From Pseudomonadota bacterium (GTDB taxonomy: Bacteria; Pseudomonadota; Gammaproteobacteria; QQUJ01), in NCBI GenBank assembly GCA_008501635.1, contig QQUJ01000012.1, positions 28,612 through 92,611 on the forward strand: a stretch of 64,000 nt of DNA. Reading direction: 5' to 3'. The translations under genes and the position numbers were made by a program. The stretch's first letter is position 1. Each line of letters starts with the position of its first letter. Positions 8,807 through 17,847 of the stretch are shown here, piece after piece. The notes under the pieces were generated by a model that was given only the letters and a program-made list of their open reading frames with translations, did no database searches and was not told the DNA's origin.

Positions 8807-9910
8807 CTACCGATTCTTTCCCTGCACCAGTGCCGTGATGCGCCAATCCTTGCCTACGGCGCGGATATCCTGAATCTCCAGCGCGATACGCTCCTCCATG
8901 GTTTCCATCCCGGGCAGATGAAAGAGCCCGCGCGCCTGATCGCCCATCAGATGCGGTGCCAGGTAGACGATCAACTCATCGATCAGGCCGGCGCGCAACA
9001 CGGCACCGCTCAGCACCGCACCGGTCTCCACCAGCACCTCGTTGATCTCGCGTTGACCCAGCAGATCCATCAACCCCGGCAGATCGATGGTCCCCGGGCG
9101 CCCCGGCAGACAGACCACCTCGGCTCCCGCTGCGCGAAGCTCGGCTGCGGCATCCGCCTCTTCCTGGGAGCAGACGATCAGCGTGAGACCCGGCTCCTTC
9201 AGTAGCTGCGCGGTGGTTGGCGTGCTGAGATAAGGGTCCAGCAACACGCGCAGCGGTTGCAACACCGGCCCGTCATCGATGCGCGCGGTCAGCGCAGGAT
9301 TGTCGGCCAACACGGTTCCGATCCCGGTGAGCATCGCCGAGCTACGCGCGCGCAAACGATGGACATCGGCCCGTGCCGCAGCACCGGTTATCCATTTACT
9401 CTCGCCCGAGGCCATGGCGGTGCGACCATCAAGGCTCATCGCCAATTTGCACCGCACATAGGGGCGGCCCCGGCGCATGCGACTGATGAACCCGGGATTG
9501 AGCGCCGCGGCCTGCTCCGCAAGCACACCGCTCTGCACCTGAATGGCCGCCGCCCGCAGGCGCTGCAAGCCCTCGCCCGCCACCTGCAGACTGGGATCTT
9601 CCATGGCCGCAACCACCCGCGTAATACCCGCTGCGATCAGCGCATCGGCGCACGGCGGGGTGCGGCCATGGTGGCTGCACGGTTCCAGCGTCACGTACGC
9701 GGCCGCTCCCCTGGCACGCTCGCCGGCGTCCTGCAGCGCATTGATCTCGGCGTGGGGTTCACCGGCACGCACATGCCAGCCCTCGCCCACGATCTCGCCA
9801 TCGCGCACCAACACACAACCGACCCGCGGATTGGGATCGGTGGTGTAGAGCCCCCGTTGCGCGAGCTGCAGCGCGCGGGCCATATAGCGGCGGTCGGCGG
9901 TGCTGCTCAT
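8807..9910 (-). CDS. ribD: Bifunctional diaminohydroxyphosphoribosylaminopyrimidine deaminase / 5-amino-6-(5-phosphoribosylamino)uracil reductase
   Basis: RibD deaminates and then reduces the product of GTP cyclohydrolase II. The 367-residue protein has both domains. The N-terminal zinc deaminase shows HAEINAL (catalytic His/Glu) and [16 protein letters not shown] (Cys ligands). The C-terminal reductase is dihydrofolate-reductase-like and contains [20 protein letters not shown] and LLDPYLSTP. It overlaps nrdR by four bases (ATGA), the standard nrdR-ribD junction. Confidence 0.96.
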   Translation of the reverse strand: MSSTADRRYMARALQLAQRGLYTTDPNPRVGCVLVRDGEIVGEGWHVRAGEPHAEINALQDAGERARGAAAYVTLEPCSHHGRTPPCADALIAAGITRVVAAMEDPSLQVAGEGLQRLRAAAIQVQSGVLAEQAAALNPGFISRMRRGRPYVRCKLAMSLDGRTAMASGESKWITGAAARADVHRLRARSSAMLTGIGTVLADNPALTARIDDGPVLQPLRVLLDPYLSTPTTAQLLKEPGLTLIVCSQEEADAAAELRAAGAEVVCLPGRPGTIDLPGLMDLLGQREINEVLVETGAVLSGAVLRAGLIDELIVYLAPHLMGDQARGLFHLPGMETMEERIALEIQDIRAVGKDWRITALVQGKNR

Positions 9911-10419
9911 CGCTTCTTGTGATCCCCCGGCAGCAACGACAACTGACTGCGCTTCAACTCCACAGACGGTTCGCTCTCGAGTCGTTCGATCTCTTCGCGA
10001 AACTCGCTCACATCGCGAAAGTTCCGGTAGACCGAAGCGAATCGCACGAACGCCACCTGATCCAGATCGCGCAGCTCACCCATCACCCATGCACCGATCT
10101 GTTCCGAATTCACCTCGCGCTCGCCAAGGGTGATGAGGTTGTGGTGAATGCGCTCGATGGCGGCTTCCACCAGATCGGTCGCTACCGGGCGGCGCTCCAG
10201 CGCGCGCAGCATACCGCCGCGTAGTTTATCCTCATCGAAAGGGACGCGGCTGCCGTCACGCTTTACCACCCGTGGCATCAGCAATTCGGCGGTCTCGAAG
10301 GTGGTGAAACGCTCGTTGCACTTCAGGCACTCGCGACGGCGGCGCACCTGGGCGCCCTCGCTCGCCAACCGCGAGTCCACCACCTTGGTTTCATCGGCTC
10401 CGCAAAAAGGGCAGCGCAT
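9907..10419 (-). CDS. nrdR: Transcriptional repressor NrdR
   Basis: NrdR senses ATP/dATP through an ATP-cone and represses ribonucleotide reductase genes. The 170-residue product begins with the zinc ribbon [18 protein letters not shown], with the second Cys pair in [12 protein letters not shown], followed by the ATP-cone ([18 protein letters not shown]). Length matches the family. The gene lies between glyA and ribD, a conserved gammaproteobacterial order. No NrdR box was found in this window, as expected when nrd genes are elsewhere. Confidence 0.97.
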   Translation of the reverse strand: MRCPFCGADETKVVDSRLASEGAQVRRRRECLKCNERFTTFETAELLMPRVVKRDGSRVPFDEDKLRGGMLRALERRPVATDLVEAAIERIHHNLITLGEREVNSEQIGAWVMGELRDLDQVAFVRFASVYRNFRDVSEFREEIERLESEPSVELKRSQLSLLPGDHKKR

Positions 10420-10428
10420 AATTCAATG

Positions 10429-10475
10429 GTAGGAGCGGCTTCGGGCGCGATGATCGCGGCTGAAACCGCTCCTAC
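10429..10475. repeat. GTAGGAGCGG palindromic repeat
   Basis: Arms GTAGGAGCGGCTTC and GAAACCGCTCCTAC enclose a short centre. This is the compact form of the most frequent repeat in the window (other copies near 27516, 28601, 35350, 53855 and 63724). It sits between glyA and nrdR and could act as a transcript-stabilising or terminating hairpin. Confidence 0.85.
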
Positions 10476-10483
10476 AGGGTACC

Positions 10484-11737
10484 TTACCCATACACTGGGT
10501 AGCGCGCGCAGATCGCCAGCGCCTTTGCCTTGACCGCCGCGATCACGGTGGCATCGCCACGGCTGTCGATCACATCGCACATCCATCCCGCCAGCTCGCT
10601 GGCCTCCTGCCCGGTGAATCCCCGGGTGGTGATGGCGGGCGTGCCGATGCGGATGCCGCTGGTGACAAAGGGTGACTGCGGATCGTTAGGCACGGTATTC
10701 ATGTTGACGGTGATGTTGGCGCTGCCGAGCCAGGCATCGACATCCTTGCCGGTGAGGCCGGCCTTGATGAAGCTCACCAGAAACAGATGATCGTCCGTGC
10801 CCTTGGAAACCACGTCGTAACCTCGATCCATGAACACCTTGGCCATGGCGCGGGCGCTGGTCACCACCTGCTGCTGATAGGCCTTGAATTCGGGTTGCAA
10901 CGCCTCCTTGAAGGCCACCGCCTTGGCGGCGATGACATGCATCAACGGCCCGCCCTGGGTGCCGGGAAAGACCATGGAGCGCAGCTTCTTCTCGATCTCC
11001 TCGTTTTCGCGCGCCAGGATCAGACCGCCGCGCGGGCCGCGCAGGGTTTTGTGGGTGGTGGTAGTGGTGACATCGGCAATAGCGGTCGGATTCGGGTAGA
11101 CGCCCGCCGCGACCAAGCCGGCAACGTGGGCCATGTCGACAAACAGCAATGCGCCCACCGCATCGGCGATGTCGCGAAAGCGCTGCCAGTCCAACACGCG
11201 CGAATAGGCCGAAAAACCGGCTATGATCATCTTCGGCCGGTGCTCTTTGGCAAGACGCTCCACCTCGTCGTAATCGACCTCGCCGGTCGCGGGATCGAGA
11301 CCGTACTGCACCGCATTGAAAATCTTGCCGGAGAAGTTCACCTTGGCGCCGTGGGTGAGGTGCCCGCCATGGGCGAGACTCATGCCAAGGATGGTGTCGC
11401 CCGGTCTCAGCAGCGCGAAGTAGACCGCGGCATTGGCCTGCGAACCCGAGTGAGGCTGGACGTTGGCGTAGGCGGCTCCGAATAGCTGTTTGGCGCGATC
11501 GATGGCGAGTTGCTCGGCGATGTCCACATACTCACAGCCGCCGTAGTAGCGTTTGCCGGGGTAGCCTTCGGCGTACTTGTTGGTGAGTACCGAGCCCTGG
11601 GCCTCCAGCACGCGGGGGCTGGCGTAGTTCTCCGAGGCGATCAACTCGATATGCTCTTCCTGGCGCCGCTCTTCGTTCTGAATGGCTGCCCACAGTTCAT
11701 CGTCAAAACCCGCAATCTTCATCTCTTTCCCGAACAT
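10484..11737 (-). CDS. glyA: Serine hydroxymethyltransferase
   Basis: GlyA interconverts serine and glycine while charging tetrahydrofolate with a one-carbon unit, using pyridoxal phosphate. The 417-residue sequence is full length. It shows [20 protein letters not shown] near the N-terminus, [15 protein letters not shown], and the PLP-lysine motif [14 protein letters not shown], followed by [26 protein letters not shown] precedes the ATG. It is the first gene of the glyA-nrdR-rib series and carries a strong hairpin in its leader. Confidence 0.97.
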   Translation of the reverse strand: MFGKEMKIAGFDDELWAAIQNEERRQEEHIELIASENYASPRVLEAQGSVLTNKYAEGYPGKRYYGGCEYVDIAEQLAIDRAKQLFGAAYANVQPHSGSQANAAVYFALLRPGDTILGMSLAHGGHLTHGAKVNFSGKIFNAVQYGLDPATGEVDYDEVERLAKEHRPKMIIAGFSAYSRVLDWQRFRDIADAVGALLFVDMAHVAGLVAAGVYPNPTAIADVTTTTTHKTLRGPRGGLILARENEEIEKKLRSMVFPGTQGGPLMHVIAAKAVAFKEALQPEFKAYQQQVVTSARAMAKVFMDRGYDVVSKGTDDHLFLVSFIKAGLTGKDVDAWLGSANITVNMNTVPNDPQSPFVTSGIRIGTPAITTRGFTGQEASELAGWMCDVIDSRGDATVIAAVKAKALAICARYPVYG

Positions 11738-11756
11738 ACGGCTCTCCAGAAATGCG

Positions 11757-11777
11757 AGCGGGCCCGCACGGCCCGCT
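11757..11777. other. Perfect hairpin in the glyA leader
   Basis: AGCGGGCC, a five-base loop and GGCCCGCT form a perfect 8-bp stem about 20 bases upstream of the glyA ATG. There is no T-run on either side, so it does not look like an intrinsic terminator. It may influence glyA translation or mRNA stability; no known riboswitch consensus was recognised. Confidence 0.5.
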
Positions 11778-11900
11778 GTGTGGTGCTTTCCGCCCGGGAA
11801 TCGACTCGCTGACCCCGGTTGGAAAAAGGGCTAAAGGATACCCGAATCGGTAGGTCTTTGCATGGCTTGAGCGCTGAGCGACAGACCTGGTCGACTCCGA

Positions 11901-12857
11901 TCACGCCGCATCGAGAAGTGAACGCACCACCGCCGTCCAGGCCAGCGCGATGTTCTGATGGTTGTACCCTCCACCGCCGAGCGCCAGCAGCCGACCGTCG
12001 CAGAACTCATTCGCGATCCCGGCCAGGCGGGTCGCCGCGTGGGCGTGAGCGGCGGGGGTATAACACATGTGGGTGATGGGATCGCCGCGCACGCTGTCGG
12101 CGCCGCATTGCAGAATGATGAACTCGGGCCTGCCCGCCCGCAGGTAGTCCTCAACCCGCTGCCAGGCGACCAGAAACTGATCGTCATCCGCCCCCGGCGG
12201 CATGGGGATATTGAGCTTGGTCCCTTTGGCGAGCCCGCGCCCGGACTCATCGGCGGCGCCGGTCCCCGGGTAGAGGTAGCGTCCATCTTCGTGGATATCG
12301 GCAAACAACAGATCGGGATCCTCTTCAAAGCCGTAGAAGACGCCATCACCGTGATGCGCGTCGATATCGACGTAGGCAACGCGCTTCAGGCCGTATTCGC
12401 TGCGCAACATCTCGATGACCACGCCGCAATCGTTGAAGACGCAGAACCCTCCCGCCACGTTGCGTCGCGCGTGGTGCAGGCCCGCGATAGGTATAAAGGT
12501 GTGCCGGCACTGCTGATCCATCAGTTGACGCGCGGCGTCCACCGCGCTGCCGACCACATGGGCCGCCGCTTCGTAGACACCGGGAAACGCCGGCGTATCG
12601 CCGTAATCGAGATAACCGGTGCCGCTCTCGGATTGGCGGATCACCTTGTCGACATACTCGGGGGTGTGGAAGCGTTCGATATCCGCGCGCTCCGCACAAA
12701 CGGGGTCGTGCACAGCGACCACCGCGTCGAGACCCTGGCTGATCATGCGATCCCAAAAGACCCCCATGCGCTCCGGGCCGAACGGATGTTCGTCGCCGAA
12801 GCCATAGCGCCCGAGCGCCTCACCCACGTACACGCAAACCGAATGCCCCTTGGCCAT
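11901..12857 (-). CDS. Histone deacetylase-family zinc hydrolase (AcuC/polyamine deacetylase type)
   Basis: The 318-residue protein has the arginase/deacetylase fold. Zinc-site motifs are clear: DIDAHHGDGV (Asp and His ligands), the catalytic His pair region LHHARRNVAGGFCVFND, the later FIILQCGADSVRGDP aspartate, and the closing GGGGYNHQNIALAW. Bacterial members deacetylate acetylpolyamines or lysines, or are called AcuC; the substrate cannot be read from sequence. The ATG chosen follows AGGTGG at good spacing, trimming three in-frame residues. It stands alone between glyA and the V4R-like gene. Confidence 0.9.
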   Translation of the reverse strand: MAKGHSVCVYVGEALGRYGFGDEHPFGPERMGVFWDRMISQGLDAVVAVHDPVCAERADIERFHTPEYVDKVIRQSESGTGYLDYGDTPAFPGVYEAAAHVVGSAVDAARQLMDQQCRHTFIPIAGLHHARRNVAGGFCVFNDCGVVIEMLRSEYGLKRVAYVDIDAHHGDGVFYGFEEDPDLLFADIHEDGRYLYPGTGAADESGRGLAKGTKLNIPMPPGADDDQFLVAWQRVEDYLRAGRPEFIILQCGADSVRGDPITHMCYTPAAHAHAATRLAGIANEFCDGRLLALGGGGYNHQNIALAWTAVVRSLLDAA

Positions 12858-12956
12858 CAAAACCACCTGATCCCAGTGTCGAGTTGCCTACACTAAATCG
12901 CTAATGCAACGATATTGCAAGGCAGGGTATGGGGACCCCCCACTTTCATGCCCCCC

Positions 12957-12988
12957 AAAAAAGCAGGATCCGGGGCAGGCCCCGGATC
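12957..12988 (-). terminator. Intrinsic terminator after the V4R-like gene
   Basis: On the minus strand a perfect 10-bp stem (GATCCGGGGC / GCCCCGGATC, 2-base loop) is followed four bases later by TTTTTT. It lies just past the stop of the gene ending at 13019 and would end the cation-transporter series. Confidence 0.8.
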
Positions 12989-13018
12989 ATCGTGCAACCG
13001 CAACCCCTGAACTTGCAT

Positions 13019-13648
13019 CTAGGCGGGGACAATGTGGTAAGCGCAGCTCGACGCCCCATTGCGCAGGCAGCACTGCCTCTCGACTCGGAACATGGGAAGA
13101 TCTTTCACACCCTTGGGCAGACCCTCGAGCGTGCCGTGGAAAAACCGGCTGTGCAACTCGCTCGGTGCGCCGCGATCGAGATTCCGGGCGTAGCTCTCCA
13201 CCGAGATCGCTTCGCCTAAAACAGTGGCGGTGGCGAGGGGCTGTATGCCGGGCATGACCACCTTCTCCAGGGCAGTCTGCAAATCGAACGCCTCCTCCCT
13301 CACCTCGAGGTTGGAGACCAGGTTCTGCCCGAAACCGCGGCCCAGCTGGTAGAACCGGTTCGGCTGGTCCTCGGCGGGAATGGAGCCTTTAAGCTCCAGC
13401 AGACGATTGGCAATGTTGGGGTAACGGCTCAGCAGCGAAAAGAACAGCATCCGGTCGCGGATCTCGATTTCCCCGGCCTCCGATTCAACACTCTGGAAGC
13501 GCTTTTCATCTTCGCTCAGCTCCGGCGCGGCCAACGGCACGACATTGCTGACCTTGAGCGCTGCACGCACGCCTTCGATGCCATTGACGACGCTCCTGAC
13601 GTCATCCTCATCGACCGCCTCATCGCCCTCGACTTCGATCGCCAGCAA
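13019..13648 (-). CDS. V4R-like domain protein with uncertain start
   Basis: The 209-residue product is acidic at its start (EVEGDEAVDEDDV) and ends in a region resembling the 4-vinyl-reductase small-molecule-binding domain, with clustered cysteines (RQCCLRNGASSCAYH). I know no specific function. The start is unusual: AAGAAGGAG lies seven bases before an in-frame GTC, not a standard codon, and the first usable codon is the TTG used here. The frame is open upstream to the TGA that ends the 75-residue protein before it, so the true N-terminus may include about 20 more residues (VNHVINDAPNGGR and before). Probably cotranscribed with the two genes upstream. Confidence 0.6.
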   Translation of the reverse strand: MLAIEVEGDEAVDEDDVRSVVNGIEGVRAALKVSNVVPLAAPELSEDEKRFQSVESEAGEIEIRDRMLFFSLLSRYPNIANRLLELKGSIPAEDQPNRFYQLGRGFGQNLVSNLEVREEAFDLQTALEKVVMPGIQPLATATVLGEAISVESYARNLDRGAPSELHSRFFHGTLEGLPKGVKDLPMFRVERQCCLRNGASSCAYHIVPA

Positions 13649-13708
13649 CCTTCCGCCGTTGGGCGCGTCGTTGATGACGTGATTGACCCGGAGGCTCCTT
13701 CTTGTAGC

Positions 13709-13936
13709 TCAATCGCCTCCGCCACCGTCGCCACCGCCTAAATCGCCGAAACCACCGTCGCCCCCCGATCCGCCCCCGCGCAGACGATAAAACCGGCTCA
13801 GGATCACAAACAACAGATAGCCAATGAACAGCAGGTCGACCAGCGGCAAAAGAGCACCATAAAAGTACGACTTGCTTTCCAGGTCGGTATGGAACAGTGC
13901 AACAACCCCCACTCCGATCACCAGCAGATGTTTCAC
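13709..13936 (-). CDS. Small two-helix membrane protein with Gly-rich tail
   Basis: A 75-residue ORF whose ATG overlaps the stop of the cation transporter by four bases. Residues 3-16 and 27-47 are hydrophobic (LLVIGVGVVALF; LLPLVDLLFIGYLLFVILS), followed by a tail made almost only of Gly, Ser and Asp. Gly-rich tails of this kind follow membrane helices in several uncharacterised envelope families. The tight overlap supports it being translated. It shares its reading frame with the next gene, from which only its TGA separates it. Confidence 0.6.
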   Translation of the reverse strand: MKHLLVIGVGVVALFHTDLESKSYFYGALLPLVDLLFIGYLLFVILSRFYRLRGGGSGGDGGFGDLGGGDGGGGD

Positions 13937-14889
13937 GCCTGCGGCCCCGGATCAACGGCCTGTTGTTGAGCCTGCTGCAGGTAGTAGCGGCGCGCTTCGC
14001 CTTCGATGAAGACGCGTTTGACCCGCAGGTAACGTTCTTTGATGGCCCTGTCCATGCGCGCGACGGCTTCCTCGACCTCCGTGGCGCTGGCCGTATAGTG
14101 AAAATCGACACTCACATTGACCAGCACGAAATCCGGCCCCATGTGCATGGAGAGTACCTCATTGACGTGGCTGACCTGCGGATGGTTACCCACCAGTTCG
14201 CGTATTCCTTCGACCACCACGTCATGCGCACTCTCGCCGATCAGCAGACTCTTGGTCTCATAGGCCAGCCATACAGCGGTTCCGCCGAGAATCAGGCCGA
14301 TGACGACGGAGGCGGTACCGTCGAGGTAGGGATTGCCGGTCACCTGCCCCACCCAGATGCCGAGAAAGGCGACGATCAAGCCCAGCATCGCGGCCGAATC
14401 CTCGAACAGCACCACGAACAAGGTGGGATCCTTGCCCCTCTGCACCGCCTCGACGTAACTCCACTTGCCCTTGGCCCGCGTGAACTCGCGAAAGGCGAAA
14501 TACCAGGCCGCGCCTTCGAAGAGCATGGCCGCGCCCAGCACCAGATAGTTGACGAACGGGTCTTCGATAGGCTGTGGATCGAGAATGTGCAGGATGCCTT
14601 CGTAGATCGAGACACCGGCACCCACGGCGAAGATGAGGATGGCCACCACGAAGCTCCAGAAATAGATCTCCTTGCCATGGCCGAACGGAAACTGCGCATC
14701 AGGCGGCTTCTGTGCCCGTTTCATTCCATAAAGCAACAACACCTGATTGCCGGTATCGACCAGCGAGTGGATCCCTTCCGAGAGCATCGCCGAACTGCCG
14801 GTCCATGCGGCGGCGAAGAACTTGGTGATGGCGATCAGCGCATTGCCCAGCAGGGCGGCGATGATCACCTTTTTCGAGGATGAGGCCAT
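13933..14889 (-). CDS. Cation diffusion facilitator family transporter
   Basis: A 318-residue inner-membrane antiporter of the CDF family, which exports divalent metals such as Zn, Fe, Mn or Co against protons. Six hydrophobic helices are predicted. The family metal-site motif is visible in the second helix (SEGIHSLVDTGNQ, HxxxD) with the partner EDSAAMLG in the fifth. A cytoplasmic C-terminal domain follows (VNEVLSMHMGPDFVLVNVSVDF). It is longer in the linker than FieF. It is the first gene of a three-gene overlapping series; metal specificity is not determinable. Confidence 0.93.
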   Translation of the reverse strand: MASSSKKVIIAALLGNALIAITKFFAAAWTGSSAMLSEGIHSLVDTGNQVLLLYGMKRAQKPPDAQFPFGHGKEIYFWSFVVAILIFAVGAGVSIYEGILHILDPQPIEDPFVNYLVLGAAMLFEGAAWYFAFREFTRAKGKWSYVEAVQRGKDPTLFVVLFEDSAAMLGLIVAFLGIWVGQVTGNPYLDGTASVVIGLILGGTAVWLAYETKSLLIGESAHDVVVEGIRELVGNHPQVSHVNEVLSMHMGPDFVLVNVSVDFHYTASATEVEEAVARMDRAIKERYLRVKRVFIEGEARRYYLQQAQQQAVDPGPQA

Positions 14890-15228
14890 GAAGCTGTCTC
14901 TAGTAACGACGTCTCAGCGTGAGGTAACACAGGCACACCGATCTTTGCGGTAGTCTATGCAGCAAATCCCATGATGCCTTCTCCGCAGCGAAGCTGGCGA
15001 TGGGCATGCCACAACTCCTTCTCCCTCAGGGAGAAGGCGGGGATGAGGGTGGTTAACCATTTCTGCCCTCACCCTGACCCTCTCCCATGAGGCGAGGGGA
15101 AAAGCCCGCGCATGATCGGTAGCCGTTAAAGGTGCGCACTTGTGAACCACTCTGTGCTCAACACCAGCGACTGCAGTGGTACCATGAGCGCGCGACGCTC
15201 ATAACCATACAACATCAACCGCATACGC
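14890..15228. other. Divergent intergenic region with palindromic repeat block
   Basis: This 339-base region separates the cation transporter from the AAA ATPase. Positions 15017-15037 form a hairpin (CCTTCTCCCT / GGGAGAAGG) and 15066-15100 hold another CCCTCACCC / GGCGAGGGG block of the same family. Promoters for both genes must lie here, but no convincing -35/-10 pair could be picked out. No gene is visible. Confidence 0.6.
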
Positions 15229-16746
15229 ATGAACACCGACCTGCACGAACTCGAACTGCTGCTGCGCTCGCGCTTCCCCATCGTGGTGATCGAAACTCAC
15301 GAAGAGCTGCGCGTGCTGGAACTGTTTCGCCGCCTCACCCCGCAGCTCGGCAAGGCCGTGCTCCACTGGAGCGCCACTGAAGGGCTGGTGTGGAGTGCCG
15401 CGAGCCCACGACTGGAAATCGATAACGGAAACTCGCATAACGCCCAGCACATGGAGCCCGACAAGGTGCTCAAGCACATCAAAGGCGTGCGCCAGGGCAG
15501 CATCTTTATCCTCAAGGATTTTCACCCCTATCTCGACGAACCGCTCAATGTGCGCCTGCTGCGCGAGATCGCGCTGGCGCACGAAGCCAACCAGCACACC
15601 GTGGTGCTGCTCAGTCCGAGCATCAAATTGCCCGAAGAGCTGAAACGCCTCTGTGCGCGATTCGCTCTGTCACTGCCCACGTACGAGAAACTGCGCTCAC
15701 TCGTTGAAGCCGAGGCGCGCACCTGGAGCAAGGAGATTGGCGGTAAGGTAAAAGCCGACAAACAGGCACTGGAGCAGTTGGTGCGCAATCTCCAGGGCCT
15801 CACCACCGAAGATGCGCGCCGCCTCGCGCGCAGCGCGATCTATAACGACGGCGCCATCACGCACAGCGACATCGCCGAAGTTCAGCAGGCCAAGTACCGG
15901 CTGCTCGACATGGACGGACTGCTCAGCTTCGAGTACGAAACCGCACAGTTCGGCGAGGTGGGCGGCCTGCACAATCTCAAACACTGGCTTGGCAGCCGCA
16001 AAAAGCCCTTCATCGAACCCGACAACCGCTACGGCCTAAAACCACCCAAGGGTATCCTGCTGCTCGGCGTGCAGGGTGGCGGCAAGAGCCTCGCCGCCAA
16101 GGCCGTCGCCGGCGCTTGGGGCGTGCCGCTGCTACGGCTCGATTTCGCCGCGCTCTACAACAAGTTCTTCGGCGAGACCGAACGCAACCTGCGCGACTCG
16201 CTGAAGATGGCCGAGGTGATGGCCCCCTGCGTGCTGTGGATCGACGAGATCGAAAAGGGCATCGCCACCGACACCCACGACAGCGGCACCTCGCGGCGCG
16301 TGCTCGGCACCCTGCTCACCTGGATGGCCGAACGCCGCGATCGCGTCTTCCTGGTCGCCACCGCCAACGACATCCAGTCGCTGCCGCCGGAGCTGATCCG
16401 CAAGGGACGTATGGACGAGATCTTCTTCGTCGATCTGCCAGAAACAACCGAACGCGAAGAGATCTTCCGCATCCACGTCGAAAAGCGCAAGCAGCCGGTG
16501 TCGAACTTCAACTTTGCTGAACTGGCGCGCGCCGCCGCAGGCTTCTCCGGCAGCGAGATCGAACAGGCAGTGGTCGCCGGACTCTACGCGGCGCTGGCCG
16601 ACGACCGGCCACTGGACAATGCTTTGATACTCCATGAGATCGGCAAGACCCAACCGTTGTCGGTGGTGATGGCGGAAAAACTCCGGGCGCTGCGCGAGTG
16701 GGCGGCGAACCGGACGGTGCCGGCGCAGGGTGAGCGGTCTGCATAG
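15229..16746 (+). CDS. Ycf46-like AAA+ ATPase
   Basis: A 505-residue protein with an N-terminal regulatory domain (1-240) and one AAA+ module. Walker A is GVQGGGKS (K286) rather than the usual GPPGTGKT, Walker B is VLWIDEIEKG (D339-E340), sensor 1 is VATAND, and an arginine-finger/sensor 2 region follows at LIRKGRMDE and FSGSEIEQAVV. The pattern matches the Ycf46 group, known mainly from cyanobacteria and plastids, where a role in carbon-uptake regulation has been proposed; in proteobacteria its role is unknown. It stands alone, so context gives no further hint. Confidence 0.87.
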   Translation: MNTDLHELELLLRSRFPIVVIETHEELRVLELFRRLTPQLGKAVLHWSATEGLVWSAASPRLEIDNGNSHNAQHMEPDKVLKHIKGVRQGSIFILKDFHPYLDEPLNVRLLREIALAHEANQHTVVLLSPSIKLPEELKRLCARFALSLPTYEKLRSLVEAEARTWSKEIGGKVKADKQALEQLVRNLQGLTTEDARRLARSAIYNDGAITHSDIAEVQQAKYRLLDMDGLLSFEYETAQFGEVGGLHNLKHWLGSRKKPFIEPDNRYGLKPPKGILLLGVQGGGKSLAAKAVAGAWGVPLLRLDFAALYNKFFGETERNLRDSLKMAEVMAPCVLWIDEIEKGIATDTHDSGTSRRVLGTLLTWMAERRDRVFLVATANDIQSLPPELIRKGRMDEIFFVDLPETTEREEIFRIHVEKRKQPVSNFNFAELARAAAGFSGSEIEQAVVAGLYAALADDRPLDNALILHEIGKTQPLSVVMAEKLRALREWAANRTVPAQGERSA

Positions 16747-16914
16747 TGACCTCACCAGCCGTCATTCCGGTGAGTGCGATAAGGGGTCAGAGCCCTTAAT
16801 CTCGATCACCAGCCAGCCACCCGGCTTCAATACTGCACACGCAAACAACAAGGTGCGCAAATTGAGCGTGATCGAATGTAGGCCGTCATCGATTTAGTGA
16901 TCACGGAAATGCTG

Positions 16915-17847
16915 TTATTTTTTCATTTGACCCACCAGCATCTCGGAAAACACCGATGCGGTTATAACCACGATGGCGATAAGCTGGGTGAGCGTGAGAC
17001 TTTGATCGAGTATCGACACTGCCAACAGCGCGGCGATAACCGGTTTGAGAAAGAACAAATAGCTACCACGAGTGATGTCGGGAACAGCGGCCAATCCACC
17101 GATCCAGAGAAATTGAGTAATGGTCGTGTTGAAAATCGCCAGGGCAGCGAGAGCGGTCAAAGCCTGCTGATCCAGCCCTGTCAGGCGTTGTGGCGCGACC
17201 CAGATGCCAAAAAATACGCCCACCACCAGCCACAGCCCGATGGCACCGATGAACATCGTGATAGCGGTGATGCGCAGCGCCCCGTATTGGGTAATAATGG
17301 GTTTGACCAGGACCGAATAAGCAGCGACCGCGGCCGCACAGGTAATGGCCATTAAAATGCCGGTCAGGTTCTCTGCGGAACCGGCAAGCTGCAGCAGGTA
17401 ACCGTCGGTAATCAGCAGGGCGATGCCAAGCAGTGCGCAGAAGCCGCTAAGGATCTTCGCCATGGGCATAGGCGCGCGATTGATCAGCAGATTCGATACA
17501 CCAACAAAAATGGGAATGGTCGTCACCAGCGTCGCCACCTGAACCACCGAGGCAAAATCCAGAGACCAGTGAAAGAACAGGTAAGCGAAGGTCACGCCGA
17601 GAATGGATAATGCCACCAACCTCACGCCGTGTGTTTTCAAAGGCGTCAGCAAATCTCGACTGCCCGGAATTATCAGGGCCAGAATCACAAGTCCGGCGCC
17701 GCCGAGAAGGAAGCGCCAGACAGAAAGTTCGGGACCGGCCACACCCGAGAGTACGGAAACGAATTCCGACGAGGCGTGACCCAGCACGCCAACGAATACA
17801 GCGAGGTAGGCGAGCCCGCTGTGCCGATGCCAGAGCCCCGTTGTCAC
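16915..17847 (-). CDS. EamA/DMT-family membrane transporter
   Basis: A 310-residue protein with ten predicted hydrophobic helices arranged as two EamA repeats (about 1-145 and 160-305; the second starts near AITCAAAVAAYSVLVKPI). Family members export amino acids, nucleobases or other metabolites; the substrate is unknown. The GTG start overlaps the stop of the hydrolase upstream by four bases, so the two are coupled. Few charged residues lie within the helices, as usual for the family. Confidence 0.9.
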   Translation of the reverse strand: MTTGLWHRHSGLAYLAVFVGVLGHASSEFVSVLSGVAGPELSVWRFLLGGAGLVILALIIPGSRDLLTPLKTHGVRLVALSILGVTFAYLFFHWSLDFASVVQVATLVTTIPIFVGVSNLLINRAPMPMAKILSGFCALLGIALLITDGYLLQLAGSAENLTGILMAITCAAAVAAYSVLVKPIITQYGALRITAITMFIGAIGLWLVVGVFFGIWVAPQRLTGLDQQALTALAALAIFNTTITQFLWIGGLAAVPDITRGSYLFFLKPVIAALLAVSILDQSLTLTQLIAIVVITASVFSEMLVGQMKK

